Assembly (NCBI RefSeq): GCF_010729895.1
Contig: NZ_AP022612.1
Coordinates: forward strand, 2,976,001-3,040,000
Origin: Mycolicibacterium confluentis
Lineage (GTDB): Bacteria > Actinomycetota > Actinomycetes > Mycobacteriales > Mycobacteriaceae
DNA length: 64,000 nucleotides
Reading direction: 5' to 3'
Shown: one piece after another, positions 29,973-39,201 of the stretch
How the letters are laid out: the number at the start of each line of letters is the position of its first letter
Numbering within the stretch: position 1 is the first letter of the stretch
Translations under genes and position numbers: made by a program
The notes under the pieces: generated by a model
Database searches by the model: none
Told to the model about the DNA's origin: nothing
Seen by the model: only the letters and a program-made list of their open reading frames with translations

Positions 29973-30653
29973 ATGGAGATATTCACCGAGTACCGCGATG
30001 CGATCTTCGCGGCGTTCTGGATGACCATCAAGCTGACCGTGTACTCGGGCCTCGGCGCGCTGGTGCTCGGCACGGCGCTGGCCGCGATGCGACTGGCGCC
30101 CGTGCCGGTGCTGAACTGGATCGGCACGGCGTACGTCAACATCATCCGCAACACCCCGCTCACGCTGATCATCGTGTTCTGTTCACTGGGCCTCGGCCAG
30201 ACCCTGAGAATCACGCTGGTCGATCCGAATTCGACAACCTCCATCGCGGACAGCAACTTTCGGCTCGCGGTCCTCGGGCTGACGGTCTACACCGCGTCCT
30301 TCGTGTGTGAGACCGTCCGCTCGGGAGTGAACACCGTCCCAATCGGGCAGGCCGAGGCCGCGCGGTCGCTGGGGCTGACGTTCACCCAGAATCTTCGATT
30401 CATCCTGATGCCGCAGGCATTTCGCGCGGTGATCATCCCGCTGGGGTCGGTGCTGATCGCCCTGACGAAGAACACCACGATCGCCTCTGCCATCGGCGTC
30501 GCCGAGGCGGCGCTGCTGATGAAGGAGTTGACGGAGAACACCGCGGCCCTGCTGACGGTGGGCACGATCTTCGCCGCCGGGTTCGTACTGCTGACGCTGC
30601 CGATGGGTCTGCTGTTCGGCTGGCTGGGCCGGCGACTGGCGGTGAGACGCTGA
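29973..30653 (+). CDS. gluC: Glutamate ABC transporter permease
   Basis: Inner-membrane permease of 226 residues, HisM/GlnP type, with about five transmembrane helices. The EAA-loop segment that contacts the ATPase is IGQAEAARSLGLTFTQNLRFILMPQAFR. It lies 43 bases after gluB, and its stop overlaps the gluD start by one base (TGATG). It forms the heterodimeric channel with GluD. Confidence 0.91.
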   Translation: MEIFTEYRDAIFAAFWMTIKLTVYSGLGALVLGTALAAMRLAPVPVLNWIGTAYVNIIRNTPLTLIIVFCSLGLGQTLRITLVDPNSTTSIADSNFRLAVLGLTVYTASFVCETVRSGVNTVPIGQAEAARSLGLTFTQNLRFILMPQAFRAVIIPLGSVLIALTKNTTIASAIGVAEAALLMKELTENTAALLTVGTIFAAGFVLLTLPMGLLFGWLGRRLAVRR

Positions 30654-31513
30654 TGTCGGGCGCCTCAGTCCTTTTCGACGCACCCGGGCCGCGCGCCCGG
30701 GCTCGCAACCGCATCGCCACGGCCGCGACGGTGGTCGTTCTCGCGGCAGTGGCCGCCGCGGTGCTGTGGCAGTTCGCCGAGAAGGATCAGCTGACCGCGG
30801 AGAAGTGGTCGCCGTTCTTCACCGCCAACCTGTGGAAGACCTACCTGCTGCCGGGCCTGCAGGGCACGCTGATCGCGGCCGCGCTCTCGATCGTGGCCGC
30901 GATGGTGCTCGGCTTCCTCCTCGGCATCGGCCGCCTGTCCCCCCACGCCGTGGTGCGCTGGCCGTCCGCGGTGTTCGTCGAATTCTTCCGAGCCGTGCCC
31001 GTCCTGATCATGATGATCTTCAGCTTCGCGCTCTTCGGCGCGTACGACGTCGTGCCGTCGAAGTATCAGGCGCTGGCCGGTGTGGTCACGGGCCTGACCC
31101 TGTACAACGGCGCGGTGATCGCCGAGATCATCCGGGCCGGTGTCCATTCGCTGCCCAAGGGCCAGGCCGAGGCCGCTTCCGCACTCGGAATGCGGTGGGG
31201 CCAGACCATGCGGTCGGTGCAGTTGCCGCAGGCGGTCACCGCGATGCTGCCGGTGCTGATCTCGCAGATGGTGGTGGTGCTCAAGGACACCGCGATCGGC
31301 TACCAGATCCTTTACCTGGAGGTCGTGCGCCAGGCCACCAATGTGGCCGGGGCTTACGGCAACTACATCCCGGCCCTGATCGTCGTGGCACTCGTGTTGA
31401 TCACCATCAACTTCGGCCTCTCAGCGTTCGCGACGTGGTTGGAACGTCGGCTGCGCCGATCGCGGCGCACGCCCGAACCCGTGCGGGCGCACGCGTTGGA
31501 ACCGGGCGACTGA
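30653..31513 (+). CDS. gluD: Glutamate ABC transporter permease
   Basis: Second permease, 286 residues. A longer N-terminus precedes the core; the EAA loop is LPKGQAEAASALGMRWGQTMRSVQLPQAV. The C-terminus is basic and cytoplasmic. It overlaps gluC by one base, so the two subunits are translationally coupled. It is convergent with the LLM oxidoreductase gene, with three bases between the stops. Confidence 0.91.
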   Translation: MSGASVLFDAPGPRARARNRIATAATVVVLAAVAAAVLWQFAEKDQLTAEKWSPFFTANLWKTYLLPGLQGTLIAAALSIVAAMVLGFLLGIGRLSPHAVVRWPSAVFVEFFRAVPVLIMMIFSFALFGAYDVVPSKYQALAGVVTGLTLYNGAVIAEIIRAGVHSLPKGQAEAASALGMRWGQTMRSVQLPQAVTAMLPVLISQMVVVLKDTAIGYQILYLEVVRQATNVAGAYGNYIPALIVVALVLITINFGLSAFATWLERRLRRSRRTPEPVRAHALEPGD

Positions 31514-31516
31514 CCC

Positions 31517-32338
31517 CTAGATCAGGGTGGCCGCCCGCTCGAGCTGCTGGGTGTTCGGCGGCTGATAAAACGACAACACCACATGCTGGCAGCCCGCCGC
31601 CTCGTATTCCGGCAGGGTGGCCAGTTCCTTGTCCATCTGCGCGGGGTCCTGGGGATGCAGGAACAGCTGCACCGAACGGCGGATGTCCGAAGGATCGCGA
31701 CCGACCTCGGCACACGCGCCGTCGAGACGCGCGCTGGTCGCAGCCCACTCGTCGGCGCCCTGGGCGGGCATGTTCCACTCGTCCGCGTGGCGGGCGACGA
31801 CCCTCAGCATCTTGGGCTTGCCGCCGCCGATCACGATCGGCGGGTGCGGCCGCTGCAGCGGCTTCGGGTTTGCCAACGCGTCGTCGACCGTGAAGAACTG
31901 CCCGGCGTGGCTGAACCGGTCATTCGCCCACAGCCCGCGGATCACGGTGAGCGCCTCGTCCAGCATGGCGACCCGCCGCCCCGGGCTGGGAAACGCCAGG
32001 CCGTAGCCGGCGTGCTCATTCTCGTGCCATCCCGCACCGATGCCGAATTCCAGCCGGCCACCGGAGATGTGGTCGACGGTCACCGCCATCTTCGCGAGCA
32101 CCGCCGGATTGCGGAATGTCACCGAACTGACCAGGCAGCCGATCCGGGCGCGCTGCGTCACCGCTGCCATAGCCGCCAGCGACGTCCAGCCCTCGTACGT
32201 CGGCTGCTCGGGATCGACCAGTCCGTAGAAGTGGTCGTAGTTCCAGACACCGTGAAATCCCAGATCGTCGGCGGCGCGCCAGAACTGTTCGAGGACCGGA
32301 TAGTCGAACACGGGCGCGAGTTTGGCGGAGACCAGCAT
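31517..32338 (-). CDS. LLM-class F420-dependent oxidoreductase
   Basis: Luciferase-like TIM-barrel protein of 273 residues. Signatures include GVWNYDHFYGL, IGCLVSSVTFRNPAVLAKMAVTVDHISGGRLEFGIGAGWHENEH, typical of actinobacterial F420-dependent members. It probably oxidises or reduces a small organic substrate with coenzyme F420; the substrate is unknown. It lies between gluABCD and recX, and is probably transcribed from the recA side (35 bases after recX). Confidence 0.86.
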   Translation of the reverse strand: MLVSAKLAPVFDYPVLEQFWRAADDLGFHGVWNYDHFYGLVDPEQPTYEGWTSLAAMAAVTQRARIGCLVSSVTFRNPAVLAKMAVTVDHISGGRLEFGIGAGWHENEHAGYGLAFPSPGRRVAMLDEALTVIRGLWANDRFSHAGQFFTVDDALANPKPLQRPHPPIVIGGGKPKMLRVVARHADEWNMPAQGADEWAATSARLDGACAEVGRDPSDIRRSVQLFLHPQDPAQMDKELATLPEYEAAGCQHVVLSFYQPPNTQQLERAATLI

Positions 32339-32373
32339 GTCCGCAACCTACCCGCTCATCGCCAGGAAGGACC

Positions 32374-32898
32374 TCAGACCCGGCGACGCTCTCGTTCGGC
32401 TGCCAACTCGACGTTGACCACGTCGAACGCCAGGCCCTGACTGTAACCGCGGCGGGCCAGCATGCCCACCAGCCGACGCATGACCTTAGTGTCATCGTCA
32501 TCGGCCAAGCGCTCGCGGCGCAGCTTGGCGCGCACCAGTTCCTCGGCCCGCTGGCGCTCGGCGCCCGCGTCGATGTCGGCCAACGCCTCTTCGATGACCT
32601 CGTTATCGACGCCCTTGGTCCGCAGCTCGGCAGCCAAGGCGCGCTTGCCTTTTCCGGCATTGACCCGCCGCGAGCGCACCCACTGTTCGGCGAAGTCCGC
32701 GTCATCGATCAGGCCGACATCGGTCAACCGGTCGAGCACCGCGGCGCTCACGTCCTCGGGATAGCCCCGCTTGGTCAGCTGACCCTCGAGTTCGGCCCGT
32801 GTCCGTGCCCGCACGGTGAGCAGACGCAGGCACAGCGCCCGCGCCTGCTCCGTGCGCTTGGCCGGGTCAGAAGTCGACTGGGGCTGGCAGGACGTCAT
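32374..32898 (-). CDS. recX: RecA regulatory protein RecX
   Basis: Protein of 174 residues, the same length as M. tuberculosis RecX. It consists of three-helix repeats ([46 protein letters not shown]). RecX binds RecA filaments and limits recombinase and ATPase activity. Its start lies inside the end of recA, a 32-base overlap in a different frame, so it is made from the recA transcript at lower levels. Confidence 0.96.
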   Translation of the reverse strand: MTSCQPQSTSDPAKRTEQARALCLRLLTVRARTRAELEGQLTKRGYPEDVSAAVLDRLTDVGLIDDADFAEQWVRSRRVNAGKGKRALAAELRTKGVDNEVIEEALADIDAGAERQRAEELVRAKLRRERLADDDDTKVMRRLVGMLARRGYSQGLAFDVVNVELAAERERRRV

Positions 32899-33916
32899 CG
32901 GCCAGATCGTCGGTCATCACGGCACCGATGCCGAGCTTTTCCTTGATCTTCTTCTCGATCTCGTCGGCCGTCTCGGGGTTGGACAACAGGAAGTTGCGGG
33001 CGTTCTCCTTGCCCTGACCCAACTGCTCACCCTCGTAGGTGAACCAGGACCCGGACTTGCGGATGAAGCCCTGCTCCACACCCATATCGATCAGTGAGCC
33101 CTCCTTGGAGATGCCCTTGCCGTAGAGGATGTCGAACTCAGCCTGCTTGAACGGCGGCGACACCTTGTTCTTGACGACCTTGACGCGGGTGCGGTTGCCG
33201 ACCGCGTCGGTGCCGTCCTTGAGCGTCTCGATGCGTCGCACGTCCATGCGCACGGAGGCGTAGAACTTCAAAGCCTTACCACCCGTGGTGGTCTCGGGCG
33301 AGCCGAACATCACGCCGATCTTCTCGCGGAGCTGGTTGATGAAGATCGCGGTGGTGCCGGAGTTGCTCAGTGCGCCCGTGATCTTGCGCAGCGCCTGGCT
33401 CATCAGCCGGGCCTGCAGGCCGACGTGGCTGTCACCCATCTCGCCCTCGATCTCGGCGCGAGGCACCAGGGCCGCCACCGAGTCGATGACCAGGATGTCC
33501 AGCGCGCCGGACCGGATCAGCATGTCGGCGATCTCCAGCGCCTGCTCACCGGTGTCGGGCTGCGACACCAGCAGCGCGTCGGTGTCGACACCGAGCTTCT
33601 TGGCGTAGTCGGGGTCCAGCGCGTGCTCGGCGTCGATGAAGGCCGCGATGCCGCCGGCGGCCTGAGCGTTGGCCACCGCGTGCAGGGCCACCGTGGTCTT
33701 ACCCGAGGATTCCGGGCCGTAGATCTCGACGACGCGGCCACGCGGCAGGCCGCCGATGCCCAGGGCGACATCCAGGGCGATGGATCCGGTGGGGATGACC
33801 GAGATCGGCTGCCGCGCCTCCTCACCGAGGCGCATCACCGAGCCTTTGCCGAAATTCTTCTCGATCTGGGCCATCGCCAGTTCGAGGGCCTTCTCGCGAT
33901 CGGGTGCCTGCGCCAT
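32867..33916 (-). CDS. recA: Recombinase RecA (no intein)
   Basis: Recombinase of 349 residues: N-terminal polymerisation motif, Walker A GPESSGKT, Walker [10 protein letters not shown], loop L1 [19 protein letters not shown], and L2 with [20 protein letters not shown], then a C-terminal acidic domain. It promotes strand exchange and LexA self-cleavage. The protein is continuous: no intein is present, unlike in M. tuberculosis. Two damage-responsive elements lie upstream, a RecA-NDp-type promoter at 33970-33992 and a LexA box at 34028-34043. recX overlaps its 3' end. Confidence 0.98.
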   Translation of the reverse strand: MAQAPDREKALELAMAQIEKNFGKGSVMRLGEEARQPISVIPTGSIALDVALGIGGLPRGRVVEIYGPESSGKTTVALHAVANAQAAGGIAAFIDAEHALDPDYAKKLGVDTDALLVSQPDTGEQALEIADMLIRSGALDILVIDSVAALVPRAEIEGEMGDSHVGLQARLMSQALRKITGALSNSGTTAIFINQLREKIGVMFGSPETTTGGKALKFYASVRMDVRRIETLKDGTDAVGNRTRVKVVKNKVSPPFKQAEFDILYGKGISKEGSLIDMGVEQGFIRKSGSWFTYEGEQLGQGKENARNFLLSNPETADEIEKKIKEKLGIGAVMTDDLADDVLPAPVDF

Positions 33917-33969
33917 GGTGGTACCTCTCCGGTAGTCGTGGTTGACCGGTTCTCGGTCGGTTGGCCGTG

Positions 33970-33992
33970 ACGCTAGATCAGGGCACCGACAA
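33970..33992 (-). promoter_or_regulatory. RecA-NDp (PafBC-type) promoter of recA
   Basis: On the reverse strand TTGTCGGTG (33992-33984) is followed after exactly eight bases by TAGCGT (33975-33970). This matches the motif tTGTCRgtg-N8-TAnnnT of the LexA-independent DNA-damage promoters activated by PafBC in mycobacteria. It is 54 bases before the recA start codon. Confidence 0.8.
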
Positions 33993-34027
33993 GTCTGGGA
34001 ATCATCGATCGAACTTCCACCAGACTA

Positions 34028-34043
34028 GCGAACAGGTGTTCGA
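34028..34043 (-). promoter_or_regulatory. LexA box upstream of recA
   Basis: GCGAACAGGTGTTCGA differs at one base from TCGAAC-N4-GTTCGA. It lies about 35 bases upstream of the RecA-NDp promoter, so recA has a distal LexA-controlled promoter and a proximal LexA-independent one, as reported in M. tuberculosis. Confidence 0.85.
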
Positions 34044-34067
34044 AAGCAAGTAGGCGCGCCGGGTGTG

Positions 34068-34757
34068 TCAGGCCAACCCGTCGAGCACCTCGGCGAGCGC
34101 CTCGGGCCGGGACAGAAACGGCGAATGTCCACCCGGCAGTTCGACCAGGTCCGCCCCCAACCGCTCCACCGCCACCTGCCGTGACCAGGACGGATACACC
34201 ATCCGGTCCTCCGTGCACACGATGTAGGTCGACGGCACGGCCGGCAGCGGATCCGTCCAGACCTCGCGCACCACGCCGTAGCTCTGCGGCCGCAACCGCA
34301 CCGCGGCCGCCGCCGCCACGTCGTCGGGGCAGTCGGCGTAAAACATCTCCCGCGCCAAGTCGAGATCGCTCCACGACGTGCACCCGTCCGCACGGCTCAG
34401 ACCGCTCAGATACCGCGGATCCATCAGGTCTTCGTCGCGTTCCTGCTGGGCCTGGCTGCGCCCCGGGTCGGGCACCATGGCGCACAGGAAGACCAGGCGG
34501 CTCACCGGACGCCGCGCAGCGACCAGCGGCAGCACATGGCCGGCCAGCGAGTGCCCGACCACCACCGTGTCGCCGTCCGAGCAGGCGTTCATCGCCTCAG
34601 CCACGACGTCGGCGTAGTCGGCCAGGGTGGCGTCGCGGTCGTCACAGGGCAGATCGACCACGATGGCCCGATGTCCGCGCCGCTCCAGTTCCGGGACCAG
34701 AAGCTCCCAGCACCAGGCGCCATGCCAGGCCCCGTGGACCAGAACGACGGTGCTCAC
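34068..34757 (-). CDS. Alpha/beta hydrolase (EstC-like esterase)
   Basis: Protein of 229 residues. It starts VSTVVLVHGAWHGAWCWELL, with the HGAWHGAWCW oxyanion signature shared by plant-type esterases and the bacterial EstC group; the nucleophile elbow is GHSLAGHV and the catalytic His is in LPGGHSPFLSRP. The GTG at 34757 is chosen because the upstream extension is unrelated to the family and would overlap the DUF3046 gene. Substrate unknown. It lies between the DUF3046 gene and the recA promoters. Confidence 0.83.
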   Translation of the reverse strand: MSTVVLVHGAWHGAWCWELLVPELERRGHRAIVVDLPCDDRDATLADYADVVAEAMNACSDGDTVVVGHSLAGHVLPLVAARRPVSRLVFLCAMVPDPGRSQAQQERDEDLMDPRYLSGLSRADGCTSWSDLDLAREMFYADCPDDVAAAAAVRLRPQSYGVVREVWTDPLPAVPSTYIVCTEDRMVYPSWSRQVAVERLGADLVELPGGHSPFLSRPEALAEVLDGLA

Positions 34758-34770
34758 CGGGCCGATGCTT

Positions 34771-34965
34771 TCACCATTGATCGCGCGGGACGTCGAAATC
34801 GGCGCACAGCGCGCGCCACACATCACGCGGTTCCACGCCGGCCTCGATCGCCTGGGCGGCCGTCCGGCCACCCAGTTCGGTCAGCACGTGGTCGACCACC
34901 AGCGACGCCCCCCGGACGGCGCCGAACTGGTGCTCGACGAGTTCACGGAATTCGGTCAGTCGCAC
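34771..34965 (-). CDS. DUF3046 small protein (Rv2738c-like)
   Basis: Protein of 64 residues: MRLTEFRELVEHQFG at the start and the PRDVWRALCADFDVPRDQW end define the DUF3046 family, which is confined to Actinobacteria and often lies next to recA. M. tuberculosis Rv2738c is the counterpart. It looks like a small folded helical protein without known function. It follows the glycosyltransferase gene by nine bases and precedes the hydrolase gene by 13. Confidence 0.9.
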   Translation of the reverse strand: MRLTEFRELVEHQFGAVRGASLVVDHVLTELGGRTAAQAIEAGVEPRDVWRALCADFDVPRDQW

Positions 34966-34974
34966 ACCGACAAC

Positions 34975-36138
34975 CTACCCAAGTGCGTCTTGGCACACCT
35001 GTACCGGATCGGCCACCGTCGCGACGGACGCCGCGGCCGAACGCGCGGCCTCGGTATGGCTGCGCGACGCCAGCACCTTCGCCGCGGCGGCGGCCAACGC
35101 CGGTCCGGACAGCGGCCGGATCAGCTCACCACTGCCTTGCCGCACAACACGATTCGCCATCTCCCACTGGTCCCCGCCACCGGGCACGACAACCATCGGC
35201 ACCCCGGCGAGCAGGGTTTTGGACACGATGCCGTGCCCGCCCCCGCAGATCATCAGATCCGCATGCCGCAGCAGTTCGTCCTGCCGGCCCAACCCGGCGA
35301 CCGCCCACGGCGGCAGGTTCAGATCCGCACCGCCCAGTCTCGACACCACCACCCGCGCACCGGCCGGCAGCGCCTCCCCTGGCACCAGCGACTCGATCGC
35401 GAGTTCGGCCATTCCCGCCGCACCGGTCGTCGCCGTCGACGGCGCAACCACCACCAGTGGCCCGTCCCCGGGCGGCGGAGTCAGGACATCGGAGGTCGGC
35501 TCGAAGTGCAGGGGGCCCACCACCACGGCCTCGTCCGGCCAGTCGGGGCGCGGGACCTCGAGCGCGGGCAGTGTCGCGATCAGGCGACGCAGCGGACCGG
35601 GATCATCGGCGGGCAGCCCGATACCGACCCGTGCCGCCGAACGCTGCGCCAGCCCCTGTTTGAGCGAGCGCGCCGTGAGCCTGCGCATGAGACTGTCCCG
35701 CAGGCGCCCACGCAGGCCCGTACCCGGCGCCAGGCCGCTGCCCACGGGCGGCAGTCCCTTGGACGGCAGATACAGCGGGTGGGGGTTGAGTTCGACCCAC
35801 GGCAGGCCGAGCAGTTCGGCGGCCATCCCGCCGCACGCGGTGATGACGTCGGAGACGACGAGATCGGGCGCGAGTTCACGAATCACCGGCGCGTTGAGCA
35901 CTGCCATCCGCGCTGCTCGACGGTGGATCTTCTCCCCCGCGTCAGCGTCATCGTCGTCCTCGGTGGGGTCGAGGCCCAGCAGTTCGGCCGCCTTCAGTCC
36001 GGCCGCACGGGCGGTGTCGAGCCACTCGACGCCGGTCAGCAGAGTCGGATCGGCTCCCGCGGCCTGAAATCGCTGACACAGGGCGATGGCGGGGAACGAA
36101 TGCCCTGGATCGGGGCCGGCAACCACGGCGAGACGCAT
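34975..36138 (-). CDS. GT-B glycosyltransferase (Rv2739c-like)
   Basis: Protein of 387 residues resembling UDP-glycosyltransferase/MGT-type GT-B enzymes. The N-terminus MRLAVVAGPDPGHSFPAIAL binds the acceptor; the C-terminal donor domain includes MICGGGHGIVSKTLLAGVPMVVVPGGGDQWEMANRV, the family signature. M. tuberculosis Rv2739c is the counterpart. Acceptor unknown, perhaps a lipid or small hydrophobic molecule. The start at 36138 is preferred to an ATG six bases upstream by comparison with the family. Divergent from ephG with a 35-base gap. Confidence 0.87.
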   Translation of the reverse strand: MRLAVVAGPDPGHSFPAIALCQRFQAAGADPTLLTGVEWLDTARAAGLKAAELLGLDPTEDDDDADAGEKIHRRAARMAVLNAPVIRELAPDLVVSDVITACGGMAAELLGLPWVELNPHPLYLPSKGLPPVGSGLAPGTGLRGRLRDSLMRRLTARSLKQGLAQRSAARVGIGLPADDPGPLRRLIATLPALEVPRPDWPDEAVVVGPLHFEPTSDVLTPPPGDGPLVVVAPSTATTGAAGMAELAIESLVPGEALPAGARVVVSRLGGADLNLPPWAVAGLGRQDELLRHADLMICGGGHGIVSKTLLAGVPMVVVPGGGDQWEMANRVVRQGSGELIRPLSGPALAAAAAKVLASRSHTEAARSAAASVATVADPVQVCQDALG

Positions 36139-36161
36139 CGCCACAGACTGCCACAGCGGTT

Positions 36162-36167
36162 TAGGCT
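36162..36167 (+). promoter_or_regulatory. -10 element of ephG, leaderless position
   Basis: TAGGCT lies exactly six bases before the ephG ATG at 36174, predicting transcription from the start codon. Confidence 0.5.
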
Positions 36168-36173
36168 GACCGC

Positions 36174-36614
36174 ATGACGGAGCAGAGCACCGAACTCAGC
36201 ACTGACACTGACATCGCGGTCGTGGAGAAGTTCCTCTTCGCGCTGCGCGACAAGGACCTCGACACCGCGGGCAGCCTGCTCGACGATGACGTGGTCTACC
36301 AGAACGTGGGCTTCCCGATCATTCGCGGCCGCGCCCGCACCATCAAGATCTTCAAGGGCATGGACCGCGACAGCTTCGGTTTCGACGTCAAGTTCCACCG
36401 CAGCGTGGCCGAGGGCGGATCGGTGCTCAACGAGCGCACCGACGCGCTCTCAGTCGGCCGCGTTCGGATGCAGTTCTGGGTGTGCGGCGTCTTCGAGGTG
36501 CGCGACGGCCGGATCACGCTGTGGCGCGACTACTTTGACCTGTTCGCCATCGCCAAGGGCGTGGTGCGCGGACTGCTGGGAGCGGTACTGCCCGGGCTGC
36601 GCCCGCACTTCTGA
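36174..36614 (+). CDS. ephG: Epoxide hydrolase of the limonene-1,2-epoxide type
   Basis: Protein of 146 residues with the cone-shaped SnoaL-like fold of limonene-epoxide hydrolase; counterpart of M. tuberculosis Rv2740 (EphG), which hydrolyses bulky epoxides and was suggested to act on sterol or fatty epoxides. The Asp-Arg-Asp catalytic triad is represented by NERTDAL (Arg and Asp) and RDYFD near residue 120. Single gene with its own predicted leaderless promoter. Confidence 0.92.
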   Translation: MTEQSTELSTDTDIAVVEKFLFALRDKDLDTAGSLLDDDVVYQNVGFPIIRGRARTIKIFKGMDRDSFGFDVKFHRSVAEGGSVLNERTDALSVGRVRMQFWVCGVFEVRDGRITLWRDYFDLFAIAKGVVRGLLGAVLPGLRPHF

Positions 36615-36625
36615 GCAGTCCGTCG

Positions 36626-37033
36626 ATGAGCGACGCACGCACACCGAACCCCTGGCAGTACATCAAATACAGCTACGGCGGGCGCCTGCCCGACACCATG
36701 AGTGACTGGGTACGCAACGACCTGGCCGGCAGGGGCGCCACGCGCCGCATGATGGTCCGGATGTTCATCCCGGCCTTCGTGATCGTCATGCCGTTCTGGC
36801 TGATTCCGACGACGCTCGACGTGCATCTGAGCATGACGGTGCCGATCCTGATCCCGTTCGTGTACTTCTCGCACGCGCTGAACAAGGTCTGGCGCCGCCA
36901 CATGCTGCGGGTGCACAACCTGGATCCCGGTCTGGTCGATGAGATCTCGCGGCAGAAGAAGGCGCACGTCCACCGCGCCTACGAGGAGCGCTACGGCCCG
37001 CGGACCGGGCCGCGCTCAAGCCACGACGTCTAG
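36626..37033 (+). CDS. DUF5313 small membrane protein
   Basis: Protein of 135 residues, with the N-terminus PNPWQYIKYSYGGRLPDTMSDWVRNDL and two adjacent hydrophobic segments at about 47-65 and 69-87, then a basic C-terminal half ending near KKAHVHRAYEERYG. It matches mycobacterial DUF5313 proteins. No function is known. It follows ephG by 11 bases and converges on pspM with an 11-base gap. In M. tuberculosis PE_PGRS47 and pspN occupy this interval. Confidence 0.78.
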   Translation: MSDARTPNPWQYIKYSYGGRLPDTMSDWVRNDLAGRGATRRMMVRMFIPAFVIVMPFWLIPTTLDVHLSMTVPILIPFVYFSHALNKVWRRHMLRVHNLDPGLVDEISRQKKAHVHRAYEERYGPRTGPRSSHDV

Positions 37034-37044
37034 TCGGGGTCGCG

Positions 37045-37866
37045 TCAGGCGCGGCGCAGCTGACCCAGCTCGTCGAACGCCTGCGCCCAGCCGAGCAGTT
37101 TGTCGGTGGCCGTGGTCAATTCGCCGCGGTAGTCCCGTCGGGACTGCGGCCACTGGGCCGCCGCGTCCTGGCCGCCGCTGGCTGCGGACACCAGTTGCGC
37201 TGCGGCGGTGACCATCTCGTTGTACTGACGCACACCGTTGCCCAACTGCGAGGTGTAGGCGTTGATGGTCGGCACCAGGTACTGGCGGGACGCGGCGTTG
37301 GTGGTGACCGCGCGTTCCATCGACACCACCTCGGCCGCGGTCGCGGCCATCGCGGTCGCGGTCTGGTTGGCCGCCGCCGTGAGATCGGCGATCTCGTCCT
37401 CGGGCAGCAGGCGGTTGCGCTCCATCACCCCGAGCAGTGAGAACAGCCCACGCTCCGAGGCGCCGAGGGCGTACATCGCCGGGCGGGCCGCCGAACCGTG
37501 CGGGGGAAGGCGACGCGTGGCCGCGGGCCGCTGCGCCGGAAGCGGGGTGGCGCGCAGCCAGCGGTAGCGCAGGAACGCCAGCGTCATCGGAAAAGCCGAG
37601 CCCGCCGCGAGCAGGCCCGTGATCAGCAGCGCCCACACCGGGGTGTTCCAGGTGGCCAGCAGTGCGGTGACCAACGCGAACAACGCGGTGCCGAACCCGA
37701 AGAGCAGGCCGATCCGGAACGCCCACTTGCGTTTACGCAGCAGCCGAGCCCTCGGGTCCGCGGCCACGCTGAGCTTGTGGGCGACGACGTCAGCAGCCTC
37801 GCTGACCCCGTCAATCCCACGCTGCAGGACTGCGCTCCACTGCTTGGCGAAGGGCTTGGCTGCCAT
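37045..37866 (-). CDS. pspM: Envelope-stress membrane protein PspM (Rv2743c-like)
   Basis: Protein of 273 residues: a cytoplasmic N-terminus (AKQWSAVLQRGIDGVSEAADVVAHKLSVAADP), two transmembrane helices at about 49-95 (FRIGLLFGFGTALFALVTALLATW, VWALLITGLLAAGSAFPMTLAFLRYRW) and a long Ala-rich helical C-terminus. In M. tuberculosis the clgR-pspA-pspM-pspN genes form the envelope-stress response, with PspM binding PspA. It lies 18 bases after pspA. pspN (Rv2742c) is not present downstream. Confidence 0.87.
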   Translation of the reverse strand: MAAKPFAKQWSAVLQRGIDGVSEAADVVAHKLSVAADPRARLLRKRKWAFRIGLLFGFGTALFALVTALLATWNTPVWALLITGLLAAGSAFPMTLAFLRYRWLRATPLPAQRPAATRRLPPHGSAARPAMYALGASERGLFSLLGVMERNRLLPEDEIADLTAAANQTATAMAATAAEVVSMERAVTTNAASRQYLVPTINAYTSQLGNGVRQYNEMVTAAAQLVSAASGGQDAAAQWPQSRRDYRGELTTATDKLLGWAQAFDELGQLRRA

Positions 37867-37884
37867 CGAGACGTCTCCTGAAAG

Positions 37885-38688
37885 TTATTGGCTGAGCGGC
37901 TTCTCGGCGCTGGGCTCGGCTGCCGGCGCCGCCGGGGTGGCGTCGGCAGATCCGGCGGTCAGCGAATCACCGCGCATGGAGGCGCGGATCTGCTCCAACC
38001 GGGAATGCCCAGCCATCTGAACGCTGGCCTGCTGAACCTCAAGCATGCGACCCTGCACGGAATTCTGCGCCAGCTCGGCCTCGCCCATGGCGTTGGCGTA
38101 GCGGCGTTCGATCTTGTCCCGCACCTCGTCGAGGCTCGGGGTGTTGCCCGGCGCGGCGATCTCGGTCATCGACCGCAGCGAGGCGCTGACCTGTTCCTGC
38201 ATCTTGGCCTGCTCGAGCTGGGACAGCAGCTTGGTGCGCTCGGCGATCTTCTGCTGGAGCACCATCGCGTTCTGCTCGACGGCCTTCTTGGCCTGCCCAG
38301 CGGCCTGCAGCGCCTGGTCGTGCAGCGCCTTGAGGTCTTCGACGCTCTGCTCGGCGGTCACCAGTTGGGCCGCGAACGCCTCGGCGGCGTTGTTGTATTC
38401 GGTGGCCTTGGCGGCGTCGCCGGAGCCGACGGCCTGATCGGCGAGCGTGATCGCCTGGCGGACATTGGCCTGCAGCTTCTCGATGTCGGCCAGCTGCCGG
38501 TTCAGGCGCATCTCGAGCTGGCGCTGGTTTCCGATCACCTGCGCAGCCTGCTGCGACAGGGCCTGGTGCTGCCGCTGGGCTTCCTCGATGGCCTGCTGGA
38601 TCTGCACCTTGGGGTCGGCGTGCTCGTCGATCTTGGAGTTGAACAGCGCCATCAGGTAGCGCCACGCCTTAACGAACGGATTGGCCAT
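37885..38688 (-). CDS. pspA: Phage-shock protein PspA (35-kDa antigen homolog)
   Basis: Protein of 267 residues, almost wholly coiled coil. It starts with [38 protein letters not shown], which is the PspA/IM30 membrane-binding helix. The ATG at 38688 is chosen by homology. PspA forms oligomers that stabilise damaged membranes. It is in the clgR-pspA-pspM transcript, 115 bases after clgR, as in M. tuberculosis Rv2745c-Rv2743c. Confidence 0.94.
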   Translation of the reverse strand: MANPFVKAWRYLMALFNSKIDEHADPKVQIQQAIEEAQRQHQALSQQAAQVIGNQRQLEMRLNRQLADIEKLQANVRQAITLADQAVGSGDAAKATEYNNAAEAFAAQLVTAEQSVEDLKALHDQALQAAGQAKKAVEQNAMVLQQKIAERTKLLSQLEQAKMQEQVSASLRSMTEIAAPGNTPSLDEVRDKIERRYANAMGEAELAQNSVQGRMLEVQQASVQMAGHSRLEQIRASMRGDSLTAGSADATPAAPAAEPSAEKPLSQ

Positions 38689-38803
38689 GAGTTCATGCCG
38701 CCTAACGTTGTCGGTGTCTGCCGGACTCACCCTGCGTTGACCAATTTATCGGGTCAGCGCAGTTCACCACACTCTCGGACCCAAATCGGGCCAAGGACAC
38801 GGC

Positions 38804-39130
38804 TCAGGCGACCGCCATGGTGACGACCGGCGGAATCACGACCTTGGTGCCGGCGTCGATCCGAGTGGCACCGGCCGCCGACATCGCGGACCGCTCATTG
38901 CGCGCCAAGTGCTCGCCGGCGTCGGAGAGCACCTCCGACAACGGTACGTCCAGCGCCGTGCAGATCGCGTTGAGCAGCTCACTGGAGGCCTCTTTGCGGC
39001 CGCGTTCGACCTCGGACAGGTAGCCGAGGCTGACCCGGGCAGAGTCGGAGACCTCACGCAGGGTGCGTCCCTGGGAGATGCGGGCCCGACGCAGGACATC
39101 GCCGACCACCTCGCGCAGCAGAAGCGTCAT
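38804..39130 (-). CDS. clgR: Clp gene regulator ClgR
   Basis: XRE-type HTH activator of 108 residues: helix-turn-helix at about 10-65 ([49 protein letters not shown]). ClgR activates clp protease genes and pspA. The C-terminus ends in VVTMAVA, an Ala/Val-rich tail resembling a Clp degradation signal, consistent with the known proteolytic control of ClgR. A SigE-like promoter lies about 70 bases upstream inside the end of pgsA3. Confidence 0.95.
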   Translation of the reverse strand: MTLLLREVVGDVLRRARISQGRTLREVSDSARVSLGYLSEVERGRKEASSELLNAICTALDVPLSEVLSDAGEHLARNERSAMSAAGATRIDAGTKVVIPPVVTMAVA

Positions 39131-39201
39131 CGTGTCTCCTTACAGCTTTTGGGGAGCGGACCATTCGCCATGGACCAGCCATGGGTGGACCTTGTGATGA
39201 C

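Noticed and set aside
32867..33916. Possible intein in recA, as in M. tuberculosis
   Set aside because: The recA frame is continuous at 349 residues with no insertion.
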